64,000 bases of DNA, taken from contig JBBDRZ010000007.1 of NCBI GenBank assembly GCA_040905185.1, positions 682,001 through 746,000 of the forward strand. Direction: 5' to 3'. The stretch is from DASTEQ01 sp040905185 (GTDB lineage: Bacteria; Chloroflexota; Limnocylindria; QHBO01). The translations under genes and the position numbers were made by a program. Positions within the stretch are counted from its first letter, which is position 1. Every line of letters begins with the position of its first letter. This document shows positions 25,313 through 34,340 of the stretch, in pieces. The notes beneath the pieces were generated by a model. That model worked only from the letters and a program-made list of their open reading frames with translations, was not told where the DNA came from and ran no database searches.

Positions 25313-26125
25313 TCAGCCCAGCGGCACGTTGTCCGTCAGTCGTGAGCGGCCGATCCACACCGCGGTCATGGCCAGCGCCGGCCCGTCGAGACGCGATAGC
25401 TCAGCCAGCGTGACCGCGTCCGCAACGCTGACGTAGTCGACCCGGGCCAGGGATTCGGCGCTGATGTGCTCATTCATCCTCGCTCGAAGAACTTCGGCTG
25501 ACCGTTCGCCGCCCTCGTGCGCGGCCTGGGCCGCGGCAATGGCCGCGTACAGGCAGGTCGCCGCGTGCCGCTCCTCGATCGACAGCCCCATGTTGGCGGC
25601 GGACACGGCCAGGCCATCCGGGTCACGGACGACCGGGCACACCACCAGCTCGACGTTGACGAACAGGTCGCGCAACATGCGGCGGACGACCACCACCCGC
25701 TGAGCGTCCTTCTGGCCCAGGTACAGGCGAGCCGGCCCGACCAGGTGGAGGAGGCGCATGGTCGTGGTAGCCACCTCGTCGAGGTATCCCGGTCGCGATG
25801 CGCCCTCCAGGCGGCCGGTCAGCCCGTCCACCGTGACCCGGGTCACGTGCAGCGGGTCGACCGTTTCGTGCGACGGCAGGAACGCGACGTCTACGCCCTC
25901 GATCTCCAGCAATGTCAGCAGCCGATCCTCCTCGGCGGCGGCACCGGTTGGGTCAGCCTGGTTGCTGACCACCACCCCGCCGTCGGACTCACGCGAGCGA
26001 CGGACGAGCGACAGCTGACCCGAATGCACCAGGCCGGTGGTGGGGATGAAGCCGATGGCGTGCCCCGCCTTTCGGAGCTCGAGGATCGCGTCCCGCAGCT
26101 CGTCGACGCCGCGGACGACCTCCAC
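25313..26125 (-). CDS. panC: Pantoate-beta-alanine ligase homolog with altered active-site motifs
   Basis: The 270-residue product follows the pantothenate synthetase fold end to end: LEGASRPGYLDEVATT, LYLGQKDAQRVVVVRRM, PDGLAV and AVWIGRSRLTDN. Three nucleotide and pantoate motifs depart from the family. PTMGxLHxGH reads PTTGLVHSGQ (residues 28-37; the second His is Gln). FVNPxQF is replaced by NQADPTG (55-61). SSRN reads SAAN (175-178; Arg lost). The enzyme joins pantoate and beta-alanine using ATP, but these changes make normal activity uncertain. The GTG at 26125 lies 2 nt past the coaBC stop. Operon partners coaBC and coaX support a CoA-pathway role. Confidence 0.85.
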   Translation of the reverse strand: MEVVRGVDELRDAILELRKAGHAIGFIPTTGLVHSGQLSLVRRSRESDGGVVVSNQADPTGAAAEEDRLLTLLEIEGVDVAFLPSHETVDPLHVTRVTVDGLTGRLEGASRPGYLDEVATTTMRLLHLVGPARLYLGQKDAQRVVVVRRMLRDLFVNVELVVCPVVRDPDGLAVSAANMGLSIEERHAATCLYAAIAAAQAAHEGGERSAEVLRARMNEHISAESLARVDYVSVADAVTLAELSRLDGPALAMTAVWIGRSRLTDNVPLG

Positions 26126-26127
26126 CC

Positions 26128-27432
26128 CTACGCGTCCTGTTGGCGGGGACGACGCGCGGTGCGCGAGCGAGAGGACCGGGCCGGGGTTGGGGTCGGACGG
26201 ACCGGGCGCTCGGCCCGGTAACGATCGGCGATGAGGTCCCACAGTCGCTCGGCGACCTGGCGCTTGGGGAGCATGGGCCAGTCGGTGAGGGCGCCCTCGG
26301 CCCCGAACACGACGACCTTGTTCTCTTCGGAGCCGATCGCATCGAACGGACCACCCACCTTGTTGGCGACGATGAGGTCCAGACCCTTGTCGCGCAGCTT
26401 GCCGGTGGCGTTGGCCTCCAGCTCGTCGCTCTCGGCCGCGAAGCCAACCAGGAACGGCCGCACGCCGTCCGGCATCTCACCCACCTCGGCGATGATGTCC
26501 GGGTTGGGGACGAGCTCCAGGCGCAGGCCGCCGGCGCTGCGCTTGATCTTGCGGCCGCTGGGCTTGGCCGGCGCATAGTCGGACACCGCGGCGGCCATGA
26601 CCAGAATGTCGGCGGCCGGGGCGATGCGGAGCACCGCCTCGCGCATGGTCGCGGCGGTCGTGGCATCCACCACGTTCACGCCGCGCGGTGCGGTCACCGA
26701 CAGGCTGCCCGCCACCAGGGTCACCGCTGCGCCCCGGTCACGAGCCGCCTCGGCCAGCGCCACTCCCATCTTGCCGCTGCTCCGGTTGCCGATGAAGCGC
26801 ACCGGGTCGATGGGCTCCCGCGTCCCGCCGGCGCTGATCGCGACCCGCAGCCCGTCCAGGTCGCCGGCTCTCGCGAACAGGCGCTCGACCGCGGCCAGCA
26901 CCGTCTCCGGCTCCGCCAGGCGCCCGATCCCGGTCAGGCCTGACGCCAGCGACCCGACCTCGGGCTCCACGACCAGGTACCCGAAGCCGCGCAGGGTCTC
27001 GATGTTGCGTTGGGTGGCCGGGTGGGTCCACATCCCCGCGTCCATGGCCGGTGCCACGATCACCCGGGCCCGGCTGGCGCACACGATGGCCGTCACCGCG
27101 TCGTCCACCAGCCCGGCCGCCAGCTTGCCCACCAGGTTGGCGGTGGCCGGGGCCAGAACGATGGCGTCCGCCGCCTCGGCCAGCTCGACGTGCGCAATGT
27201 GCTCGTCGGGGTCGAGCGCCATGACGTCGGTGAACACAGGGCGGCGGGTGAGCGAGGCAAATGTCAGCGGCGTCACGAATGCCGTTGCGGCCGGTGTCAT
27301 GGCCACGTCCACGATCGCCCCCGCGTTCATCAGCTGGCGGACCAGGACCGCGGCCTTGTAGGCGGCGATGCTGCCACTGACCCCGACCACCACCCGGCGG
27401 CCGACCAGCGTCCCGTTCATCGCGTCCGTCAC
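26128..27432 (-). CDS. coaBC: Bifunctional phosphopantothenoylcysteine decarboxylase / phosphopantothenate-cysteine ligase
   Basis: The 434-residue protein has two domains. CoaC (about residues 5-185) is flavin-dependent: GVSGSIAAYKAAVLVRQL, IAHVELAEAADAIVLAPATA with the catalytic His, and PAMDAGMWTHPA. CoaB (about 190-400) has SAGGTREPIDPVRFIGNRSS and MAAAVSDYAPA. It makes 4'-phosphopantetheine from 4'-phosphopantothenate in two steps. In CoaC the E. coli PxMNxxMW Asn is Asp and the ACG Cys is Ser (LASGLTGIGRL). Actinobacterial enzymes also differ at these places, so I do not call it inactive. The GTG at 27432 overlaps the coaX stop; an ATG at 27420 is the alternative. Confidence 0.93.
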   Translation of the reverse strand: MTDAMNGTLVGRRVVVGVSGSIAAYKAAVLVRQLMNAGAIVDVAMTPAATAFVTPLTFASLTRRPVFTDVMALDPDEHIAHVELAEAADAIVLAPATANLVGKLAAGLVDDAVTAIVCASRARVIVAPAMDAGMWTHPATQRNIETLRGFGYLVVEPEVGSLASGLTGIGRLAEPETVLAAVERLFARAGDLDGLRVAISAGGTREPIDPVRFIGNRSSGKMGVALAEAARDRGAAVTLVAGSLSVTAPRGVNVVDATTAATMREAVLRIAPAADILVMAAAVSDYAPAKPSGRKIKRSAGGLRLELVPNPDIIAEVGEMPDGVRPFLVGFAAESDELEANATGKLRDKGLDLIVANKVGGPFDAIGSEENKVVVFGAEGALTDWPMLPKRQVAERLWDLIADRYRAERPVRPTPTPARSSRSRTARRPRQQDA

Positions 27433-28271
27433 GCCGGGCTCCCGTCGGCGCCGGCCACGCCGGCCCGCGCGCCCGTCCGCGAGGTGATCTGCTCGTACGC
27501 GTACCGGATCCCACGCAGGGTGAGCTCCGGCTCCACGCGGTCGATGCCGGGCACCTCGGCCAGCCATGGCTGGAGCGAGAAGCCGCCGGTCGCCACCACC
27601 GTGACCCGGGCGTCGGCCGGCGAGCGCTCGACCAGCTCCCCGCGCAGGGCGGCGAGAAGGCCGCTCAGCAACCCGATGTAGCCGTTCACCGTTCCGCTCT
27701 GCATGGCATGCACGGTGGTGGTGCCGATCGCGCGCGGTGGGCGCCGGAGCTCAATCCGCGGCAGCTTGGCCGTCCGCCCCACCAGGGCGTCGACGGAGAC
27801 CCCCAGCCCGGGCGCGATCGCCCCGCCGAGATAGGCGCCCTCCGCGCTCACGACGTCGAAGTTGGTGCTCGTTCCGAGATCCACCACGATGGCCGGGCCG
27901 CCGAACTCCCGGCGGGCCGCCAGGGCATTCACCAGGCGATCGGCGCCGGCTTCCTCCGGGCGGTCGATCTCGATCGCCAGCACGCCGCTCAACCCAGCCG
28001 CGTCCACGACCACCGGCTCCACGCCGGCGCGGCGGGTCAGCATCCGCCGCCAGGTAGGGACCAGCGCCGGGACGACACAGGCCAGCGCGGCAGCATCCAA
28101 CCCGTCCAGGCGATGCCCGTCCAGGGCCAGCAGGCCCGACAGCATGGCAGCCAGCTCATCCTCGGTGGCCTGCGGATCGGTCTCGGCCTGCCAGGCGCCG
28201 ACCATGACCTCGTCGTCGAAGAGCCCAACCCCGGTGTTCGTGTTGCCGATATCGGCGGTCAACAGTCGCAT
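27429..28271 (-). CDS. coaX: Type III pantothenate kinase
   Basis: The 280-residue enzyme phosphorylates pantothenate, opening CoA synthesis. ASKHA-fold motifs are LLTADIGNTNTGVGLF (phosphate loop), GADRLVNALAARREFG, VVDLGTSTNFDVV, GGAIAPGLGVSVDALVGRTA and VHAMQSGTVNGY. The ATG at 28271 is supported by the family start and by a TACGAT box ending 9 nt upstream, which predicts a leaderless message. It heads the coaX-coaBC-panC operon with 4-nt and 2-nt junctions. Confidence 0.94.
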   Translation of the reverse strand: MRLLTADIGNTNTGVGLFDDEVMVGAWQAETDPQATEDELAAMLSGLLALDGHRLDGLDAAALACVVPALVPTWRRMLTRRAGVEPVVVDAAGLSGVLAIEIDRPEEAGADRLVNALAARREFGGPAIVVDLGTSTNFDVVSAEGAYLGGAIAPGLGVSVDALVGRTAKLPRIELRRPPRAIGTTTVHAMQSGTVNGYIGLLSGLLAALRGELVERSPADARVTVVATGGFSLQPWLAEVPGIDRVEPELTLRGIRYAYEQITSRTGARAGVAGADGSPA

Positions 28272-28315
28272 CAGTCGGACATCGTAACAGCCGTTTCGAC
28301 CGCTTCTTCCGATGC

Positions 28316-28321
28316 TAGACT
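28316..28321 (+). promoter_or_regulatory. -10 box TAGACT before the 28347 gene
   Basis: TGCTAGACT forms an extended -10 in the gap divergent from coaX. The predicted start point is near 28328, leaving a short leader with CAGGAGAG before the ATG at 28347. Confidence 0.55.
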
Positions 28322-28346
28322 CCGCCAGACCCCGCAGGAGAGACCG

Positions 28347-28820
28347 ATGGAGCCCACGCCCGAACCGCGCGCCAAGCTCTATATCAACACCGGTCTGGTC
28401 ACCGACAAGAGCGACATCTACAACATCCTGCGTCCGCTCCTGAAGCAGACGGTGACCTACAGCTACTTCCGCGGCAACCAGGTCGCCAGTGGCGGCACCG
28501 GCTGGGTCGAGCGGCTGGTGGTCGACCACCCCGAGATCGCGTCTTACTTCACTCCGCTGGCCATCTGCCTCAACCTCGATTCATTCGACTACCTGCAGTT
28601 CGACACCACCTCCGACCAGCTGCTGACCTACACCCTGGTCATCGGCTCCGAGAAGGTGGTCATCGAGTTCGCCCAGACGGCGACCGAGATCGGCATCGAG
28701 GACGAGGCGCCGATGCGGGCGCCGGCCACCGCGCCGGACGACCTGGCGCTCGATCCGGACTTCATCCAGATGGAGCTCCTCAAGTCGCCCGATGCCCCCG
28801 ACGAGGACGAGGACGGCTAG
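28347..28820 (+). CDS. Small protein of unknown function with acidic tail
   Basis: The 157-residue product has a good ribosome site (GGAGAG) 6 nt before its ATG and its own -10 box. Residues 8-115 look like an alpha/beta domain (KLYINTGLVTDKSDIYNILR, TGWVERLVVDHPEIASYFT, LLTYTLVIGSEKVVIEF). A linker follows, then an acidic tail ending DEDEDG. No family is recognised. It precedes the M16 peptidase, whose likely start overlaps its last codons, so the two are probably an operon. Confidence 0.68.
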   Translation: MEPTPEPRAKLYINTGLVTDKSDIYNILRPLLKQTVTYSYFRGNQVASGGTGWVERLVVDHPEIASYFTPLAICLNLDSFDYLQFDTTSDQLLTYTLVIGSEKVVIEFAQTATEIGIEDEAPMRAPATAPDDLALDPDFIQMELLKSPDAPDEDEDG

Positions 28821-30144
28821 GCGGGGCGCTCCGCCCCACGAGCGCAGCGTGCTCCCCAACGGCCTCCGCGTGGTCAGCCAGGCGATGCCGCACGCCCGCT
28901 CGGTGTCGGTGGCCCTGTTCGTGGGTGTTGGCTCGCGCCACGAGGCCGATGGCGAGGCCGGGTTGTCGCACATGGTGGAGCACCTCGCCTTCAAAGGCAC
29001 CCGGGCCTACCCCGCCCCGGGGGCCCTGTCGGAGGCCATCGAGGCCTGCGGTGGGACCGTCAACGCGTCGACCGACCGCGAGCTGACCGTGTACTCCTCC
29101 CGGGTCCCGCGGACCCGCGCCGACCGCGCCTTCGAGGTCGTCGCCGAGCTGGTCCTCCGCCCGCTCCTGCGGCCCGCGGACCTGGTGGCCGAGAAGCCGG
29201 TCGTGGTCGACGAGATCCGGGCGTACGTCGACTCCCCGTCGGACCATGTCTTCGCCCTGTTCGATGAGCTTCTGTTCGGCACCCACCCGCTGGGTCGCGA
29301 GATCGCGGGCACGCCGCGCAGCGTGCGGCGCACGACGCACGCCGACGTGGTGGGCCACTGGCACCGCTGGTACACCCCCGAGCACATGGTGCTGGCGGTG
29401 GCCGGGGCGATTGACCACCGGAAGGTGCGCCGCACGGCCCGGAGCTGGTTCGACCGGGCAGGATCCGGGGATGGTCGGGCTGACGGGGTCGGTTCCGGCC
29501 GGCACGCGCGACGCCGGAAGGCGGCGGGTCTGTCTGCCCCGCGGCCAACGTCCGCGGGCAGCGTGCGGGTCGCCTTCCGACGCCTGACCCAGGGCAACCT
29601 GTGTCTGGGCATGCCCGGCGTCTCGCGCACCCACCCGGACCGCTGGGCGCTGGACCTGCTGGGCGCGGTCCTGGGCGATGGGATGAGCAGCCGCCTGTTC
29701 GTCGAGCTCCGCGAACGGCGCTCCCTGGCCTACGACATCGGCACCTTCGCCACGTCGTACGCCGACTGCGGGACGGTGGGCATTCACGCCGGCTTCGACC
29801 CGTCCCAGTCGACGGCCATCATCCGCGCCGCGCTCGAGCAGCTGGAGCGCGTGGTCCAGGACCCGGTCCCCCTGTCCGAGCTCGAACGGGCGCGGGCGTA
29901 CACCCGCGGGCGGATCGAGCTGCGCCTCGAGGAGTCGAGCGCGGTGGCCGCCTGGCTGGGCACCGGGGAAAGCCTCCTGCCGCGGATCCTCAGTGTCGAA
30001 GAGGTGGTGGAGCACCTCGAGGCGGTCACGTCGGATGACCTGCTCCGTGTCGCTCGGGCCTACCTCCGACCCAGCCTGGCGCGGATCGTTTTGCTGGGGC
30101 CGTTCCGAGGACGACGCCGAGTTGAGGCCCTGCTCGCGGCATGA
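28792..30144 (+). CDS. M16-family zinc metallopeptidase (processing-peptidase-like)
   Basis: The 450-residue protein has the inverted zinc motif HMVEHLAFKGT with the distal Glu in VVVDEIRAY, plus the usual start region VLPNGLRVVSQAMPHARSVS. The C-terminal half keeps the substrate-binding ERRSLAYDIGTFATSYADCG. Bacterial members degrade or process peptides in the cytosol or envelope. No signal peptide is seen. The start is uncertain: ATG 28792 overlaps the upstream gene in another frame, while a GTG about 55 nt later also precedes the conserved region. The TPR gene overlaps its stop by 4 nt. Confidence 0.9.
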   Translation: MPPTRTRTARRGAPPHERSVLPNGLRVVSQAMPHARSVSVALFVGVGSRHEADGEAGLSHMVEHLAFKGTRAYPAPGALSEAIEACGGTVNASTDRELTVYSSRVPRTRADRAFEVVAELVLRPLLRPADLVAEKPVVVDEIRAYVDSPSDHVFALFDELLFGTHPLGREIAGTPRSVRRTTHADVVGHWHRWYTPEHMVLAVAGAIDHRKVRRTARSWFDRAGSGDGRADGVGSGRHARRRKAAGLSAPRPTSAGSVRVAFRRLTQGNLCLGMPGVSRTHPDRWALDLLGAVLGDGMSSRLFVELRERRSLAYDIGTFATSYADCGTVGIHAGFDPSQSTAIIRAALEQLERVVQDPVPLSELERARAYTRGRIELRLEESSAVAAWLGTGESLLPRILSVEEVVEHLEAVTSDDLLRVARAYLRPSLARIVLLGPFRGRRRVEALLAA

Positions 30145-30845
30145 CCATCGAAACCGGGATCGACCTCGTTCCAGACCAGCTGGCCCTGGCCCGGGCCCAG
30201 ATGGACGCCGCCCAGTACGGCGTCGTGGAAGGCACCCTGCGGCGCCGGATCGCGACCTTGGAGGCGACCGGCCGCAACCCCGAAGAGCTGGACGCGGCGC
30301 GCGCCCTTCTGGCCGAGACCCTGTGGCGCTCCGGTCGGCCGGTGGCCGCCTACGAGGCGGTCAGCGCGGTGCGGCCCCGCGGCGTGGAGCGCCGGCGCTC
30401 GATCACGATGATGGTCGAAGCCGAGGGTCTGGCCGCCATGGGGGAGATGCGCCAGGCGGAGGGGCTGCTGGAGCGGGTCGTCAACGCGGTCGGCGCGGAC
30501 GAGGCGTGGCGCCTGCGCCGCGGCGCCCCGAGCCGGCTGGAGTGGCCGAACCCATCGTGGGCCGGACCCAGCGCCAGCGCCGGGTCCGAGGCGTCCCCAG
30601 CCGAGGATCGGCTCGGCGCGGCGGCCATCGCCTACGGGGAAAGTGACCTGGCAACCGGCGATAGGGAGCTGACCCTGGCCCTGCGGCGCGACCCGCGGAT
30701 CGCGGCCGCCGGGGTGGTCCTGCTGGAGCCCAATCTGGGGACGCAGCCCAGCGCCGAGCGTCTGGTACTGTACGGCGACCTTCTCCGCGCGGCGGGACGG
30801 GAGCGCGAGGCAGCCGCCGCTTACGACCGAGCCGCTCGGACCTAG
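30141..30845 (+). CDS. TPR-like helical repeat protein
   Basis: The 234-residue product is mostly alpha-helical with TPR-like pairs: AALLAETLWRSGRPVAAYEA-type and GLAAMGEMRQAEGLLERVV, then near the end LYGDLLRAAGREREAAAAYD. A low-complexity break lies at about 128-150. It has no signal or membrane segment. Coupling to the M16 peptidase gene (ATGA overlap) suggests a partner or scaffold role, but the target is unknown. Confidence 0.72.
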   Translation: MTIETGIDLVPDQLALARAQMDAAQYGVVEGTLRRRIATLEATGRNPEELDAARALLAETLWRSGRPVAAYEAVSAVRPRGVERRRSITMMVEAEGLAAMGEMRQAEGLLERVVNAVGADEAWRLRRGAPSRLEWPNPSWAGPSASAGSEASPAEDRLGAAAIAYGESDLATGDRELTLALRRDPRIAAAGVVLLEPNLGTQPSAERLVLYGDLLRAAGREREAAAAYDRAART

Positions 30846-30871
30846 CTCGCGCCTGAGGAGACCCCACCGTC

Positions 30872-31339
30872 ATGGAGCGCACCCTGGTCCTGGTCAAGCC
30901 GGATGGGGTCCAGCGCGGGCTGGTGGGCGAGATCCTCGGCCGGCTCGAGCGGAAGGGGCTCAAGGTCGTCGGCCTGCGCCTGCTATGGGTGCCCCGCGAC
31001 ATGGCCGAGCGGCACTATGCCATCCACGCCGGCAAGCACTTCTACGCCGAGCTGGTGGAGTTCCTCACCTCCGGGCCGGTGGCCGTCATCGCGGTTGCCG
31101 GGCCGGACGCCGTGGCCATCGTGCGTCGCCTGGTCGGGACGACGATGCCCAACCAGGCGGATCCAGGCACCATCCGCGGCGACCTCGGCGTGAGCGGCCT
31201 GCGCAACCTCATCCACGCATCCGATGCGCCGGAAACCGCCGACGCGGAGCTTGCCCTGTGGTTTGACGCCGGGTCCGTGGTCGACTACGAGCGGACGATC
31301 GACACGTGGGTGATGGCCGACGAGCCGCCGCGCGGCTGA
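30872..31339 (+). CDS. ndk: Nucleoside diphosphate kinase
   Basis: The 155-residue enzyme moves the gamma-phosphate between nucleoside triphosphates and diphosphates. It has the start TLVLVKPDGVQRGLVGEI, the nucleotide site TMPNQADPGTIRGD and the phospho-His motif RNLIHASDAPETADAEL. It is slightly longer than the usual 135-150 residues. The 3' end overlaps the end of lepB by 55 nt, tail to tail, which is a long convergent overlap. Confidence 0.96.
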   Translation: MERTLVLVKPDGVQRGLVGEILGRLERKGLKVVGLRLLWVPRDMAERHYAIHAGKHFYAELVEFLTSGPVAVIAVAGPDAVAIVRRLVGTTMPNQADPGTIRGDLGVSGLRNLIHASDAPETADAELALWFDAGSVVDYERTIDTWVMADEPPRG

Positions 31340-32034
31340 TACGCCCAAACCGATCCATCGCCCCGCCCGGCCGATTCCAGGCCCGGGTAGGGCGGCGAGT
31401 CGAACAGCGTGATCCGATCCAGCGGGAAGTAGCGTACGAACGCGCGTCCCACGATCAGGTCGCGTTGGATGGGCCCAAAGAAGCGCGAATCCTGGCTGTC
31501 GGGGCGGTTGTCACCCATGACGAAGTAGTGCCCGTCGGGAACGATCCACTCGGTCGTGCCCAGCGCGTCGCGGGGCAGGGTGGGAGCCGGAGTCCCGTCC
31601 GCGCCGGTCACCAGGTACGGCTCGTCGACGCGCACCGCCACCCCACCCGGCGGATTGATGAAGACCACCCCGTTCTCGAGGACAACCGTCTCGCCGGGCA
31701 GGCCGATGACGCGCTTGATGAACGGGACCCCACTCTGCTCGTAGCCATCCGGCGGATCGAAGACGACCACGTCCCCGCGCGCGAAGTCGTCCCAGCGCGG
31801 CGTGAGCTTGTCGATCAGGACGTAGTCGCCCGGCTGGATGGTGGCCACCATCGAGTTCTGCTCGACCTCGAACGGCTGGGCCACGAAGTTGTGGATGACG
31901 AGGTAGATGACCGCGGTCAGGACCACCGTCTCCACGATCTCGAGCAGGCAGCCGCCGGTCCGGCGCACCGCGGAACGCTCGGCGCCGGTCGGTCCCGCGG
32001 CTGGCTGCACGTAGGTCAAAACGGGCGGAAGCAT
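31285..32034 (-). CDS. lepB: Signal peptidase I
   Basis: The 249-residue type I signal peptidase cuts leader peptides on the outer face of the membrane. It has one N-terminal TM helix (EIVETVVLTAVIYLVIHNFV), the catalytic Ser in QNSMVATIQPGDYVLIDK, the Lys base in PFIKRVIGLPGETV and the GDNRPDSQDSRFFGP box. The ATG at 32034 overlaps a TATGCT -10-like box, so a TTG at 32019 may be the true start. About 25 residues lie past the last core motif, and this tail overlaps ndk. Confidence 0.94.
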   Translation of the reverse strand: MLPPVLTYVQPAAGPTGAERSAVRRTGGCLLEIVETVVLTAVIYLVIHNFVAQPFEVEQNSMVATIQPGDYVLIDKLTPRWDDFARGDVVVFDPPDGYEQSGVPFIKRVIGLPGETVVLENGVVFINPPGGVAVRVDEPYLVTGADGTPAPTLPRDALGTTEWIVPDGHYFVMGDNRPDSQDSRFFGPIQRDLIVGRAFVRYFPLDRITLFDSPPYPGLESAGRGDGSVWAYQPRGGSSAITHVSIVRS

Positions 32035-32041
32035 AACCCGG

Positions 32042-32071
32042 TTGACCCTGCGAACGAGCCCGGGCTACCAT
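32042..32071 (+). promoter_or_regulatory. Promoter of the H+-pyrophosphatase gene
   Basis: TTGACC (32042-32047) and TACCAT (32066-32071) are separated by 18 nt. The hppA start lies 35 nt further on, behind GGAGG. Confidence 0.65.
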
Positions 32072-32105
32072 CCGGCGCCGTCGCCCGAGCCCCCACGGAG
32101 GATCC

Positions 32106-34307
32106 ATGCCGATTCAACCCATCACCTGGGTGATTCCCGTCGCGGGCCTGGCCGCGGTGGCCTTTGCGATCTACCTCGCCCGCGATGTCCTGCGTCGGGA
32201 CACCGGCACACCGGCCATGGAGGATGTGGCCGGCACGATCCTGGAAGGTGCGGTCGCCTTCATCCGCCGCCAGTACCTGACCATCCTCGTGCTGGCGGTC
32301 GTCGGGGCAGCCATCATCGGCCTGGTCATCGGGGTGGTCGAAACGGCCGAGGTGGCGGACACCGACGTATTCGGCGCACAGCTTGGCGTGATGACCGCGG
32401 TCGCGTTCTTCGTCGGGGCCCTGTGCTCCATGGCCTCCGGGGTGATCGGGATGTACATCTCGGTGAAGTCGAACGTGCGCACCGCGGCCGCGGCCCGCCA
32501 CAGCCTGGTTGAGGCGGTCCAGGTCGCCATGCGGGGTGGCGCGGTGTCCGGGTTCCTGGTGGTCGCCCTCTCCCTCCTCGGCGTGTGGGGCATTTTCGTG
32601 ACCTACGGCGGCTTCACCAACCCGGACGTGGCTCCGTTCCTGATCGTGGGCTTCGGCTTCGGGGCCAGCTTCGTGGCCCTGTTCGCCCAGCTGGGCGGCG
32701 GGATCTACACCAAGGCCGCCGATGTCGGGTCGGACCTGGTCGGCAAGATCGAGGCCGGCATCCCCGAGGATGACCCGCGCAACGCGGCGGTCATCGCGGA
32801 CCTGGTGGGTGACAACGTCGGCGACTGCGCCGGCCGTGGGGCCGACCTGTTCGAGTCCACCGCGGCCGAGAACATCGGGGCCATGATCCTGGGGGTCGGG
32901 GTGTACGTCATTGCCCGCGAAGCGGGCTGGCCCAACCCCGAGGCGTGGATCTTCTTCCCGCTCGTGGTCCGCGCGTTCGGCCTCCTGGCCACCATCGTGG
33001 CCATCTTCTTCGTCCGCGGTCGCGAGACCGAAGAACCCATGAACATGCTGAACCGGGGCTACTGGGTCACCACCATTCTCTCGGTCCTGGCCCTGGCGCT
33101 GGTCACGTTCGTGATGATGGACACCAGCGGAACCCCCGGCGCCAACGGCATCCCGGTGTGGGTCTGGTTCTTCCTGTGCGGGGTGGTCGGGCTGGCCACC
33201 AGCGTGGCGTTCGTGTACATCACCCAGTACTACACGTCGGGCGCCTGGCGGCCCGTGAAGGAGATCGCGGAGGCCAGCAAGACCGGCCCGGCCACGAACA
33301 TCATCAGCGGCACGGCGGTCGGCTTCGAGACCACCGCGGTCACGGCCATCACCATCAGCCTCGCCCTGTTTGCCAGCCACTGGCTGGGTTCCCAGGCGGG
33401 CCTGGTGAACGTCGCGGGCCACGACGTGGGGGGCATCTTCGGCACCGCGGTGGCGACCATGGGCATGCTCATGACGACTGCCTACATCCTGGCCATGGAC
33501 ACCTTCGGACCGATCACCGACAACGCCGGCGGGATCGCGCAGTTCGCCAAGGCCGAGGGTGGCGCCCGCGAGATCACCGACCGGCTGGACGCGGTGGGCA
33601 ACACGACCAAGGCCCTGACCAAGGGATACGCCATCGCCTCGGCGGCGCTGGCGGCCTTCCTCCTGTTCTCCGCCTACATCGATAAGGTGAACCTGATCTT
33701 CACCCGCCAGGGGCGGCCGCTCATGGAATCGGTCGACCTGGCCGACGTCAACGTGTTCATCGCGGCCCTGATCGGCGCCATGCTGGTGTACTTCTTCAGC
33801 TCGCTGGCCATTCGCGCGGTAGGCACCACGGCGCAGTCCATCATCGTCGAGGTCCGGCGCCAGTTCCGCGAGATGCCGGGGATCATGGACTACACCCAGC
33901 GCCCAGACTACGCCCGGGTGGTGGACATCACGACCCGCGCCGCGCTGCGCCAGATGATCCTGCCAGGCATGGTGGCGGTGGCCACCCCCATCCTGGTCGG
34001 CCTGCTCCTGGGCCACGAGGCGATGGCCGGCATGCTCATGGTCGGCACCATTGCCGGCGTCCTGCTGGCCACCGTCCTGAACAACGGCGGCGGAGCATGG
34101 GACAACGCCAAGAAGTACATCGAGTCCGGGCACCTGACCGATGACGAGGGCAACGTGATCGGCAAGAAGACAGCAGCCCATGCCGCGGCGGTGGTCGGCG
34201 ACACGGTGGGTGATCCGTTCAAGGACACCGCGGGTCCGTCGCTTCACGTCCTGGTCAAGCTGCTGGCCACCATCACCCTCGTCCTGGCGCCGCTCTTCAT
34301 CCGCTGA
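32106..34307 (+). CDS. hppA: Membrane-bound H+-translocating pyrophosphatase, K+-independent type
   Basis: The 733-residue protein has about 15-16 membrane helices. It couples hydrolysis of pyrophosphate to proton export. Catalytic loops include GIYTKAADVGSDLVGKIEAG, DDPRNAAVIADLVGDNVGDC, the third loop GPITDNAGGIAQFAKAEGG, and DTVGDPFKDTAGPSLHVL near the end. In the K+-dependence motif it reads GNTTKALTKG, with Lys and Thr where K+-dependent enzymes have Ala and Gly, so it is predicted to be K+-independent. The ribosome site is GGAGG 7 nt before the ATG. Confidence 0.96.
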   Translation: MPIQPITWVIPVAGLAAVAFAIYLARDVLRRDTGTPAMEDVAGTILEGAVAFIRRQYLTILVLAVVGAAIIGLVIGVVETAEVADTDVFGAQLGVMTAVAFFVGALCSMASGVIGMYISVKSNVRTAAAARHSLVEAVQVAMRGGAVSGFLVVALSLLGVWGIFVTYGGFTNPDVAPFLIVGFGFGASFVALFAQLGGGIYTKAADVGSDLVGKIEAGIPEDDPRNAAVIADLVGDNVGDCAGRGADLFESTAAENIGAMILGVGVYVIAREAGWPNPEAWIFFPLVVRAFGLLATIVAIFFVRGRETEEPMNMLNRGYWVTTILSVLALALVTFVMMDTSGTPGANGIPVWVWFFLCGVVGLATSVAFVYITQYYTSGAWRPVKEIAEASKTGPATNIISGTAVGFETTAVTAITISLALFASHWLGSQAGLVNVAGHDVGGIFGTAVATMGMLMTTAYILAMDTFGPITDNAGGIAQFAKAEGGAREITDRLDAVGNTTKALTKGYAIASAALAAFLLFSAYIDKVNLIFTRQGRPLMESVDLADVNVFIAALIGAMLVYFFSSLAIRAVGTTAQSIIVEVRRQFREMPGIMDYTQRPDYARVVDITTRAALRQMILPGMVAVATPILVGLLLGHEAMAGMLMVGTIAGVLLATVLNNGGGAWDNAKKYIESGHLTDDEGNVIGKKTAAHAAAVVGDTVGDPFKDTAGPSLHVLVKLLATITLVLAPLFIR

Positions 34308-34340
34308 CGGCGGAGGGGCCAGGAGCTGCCGGGAGCGGGC

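Noticed and set aside
26128..27432. CoaC domain inactive because the E. coli Asn and Cys positions are Asp and Ser
   Set aside because: As I recall, actinobacterial CoaBC enzymes also lack these exact residues and still work, so the changes are not diagnostic.
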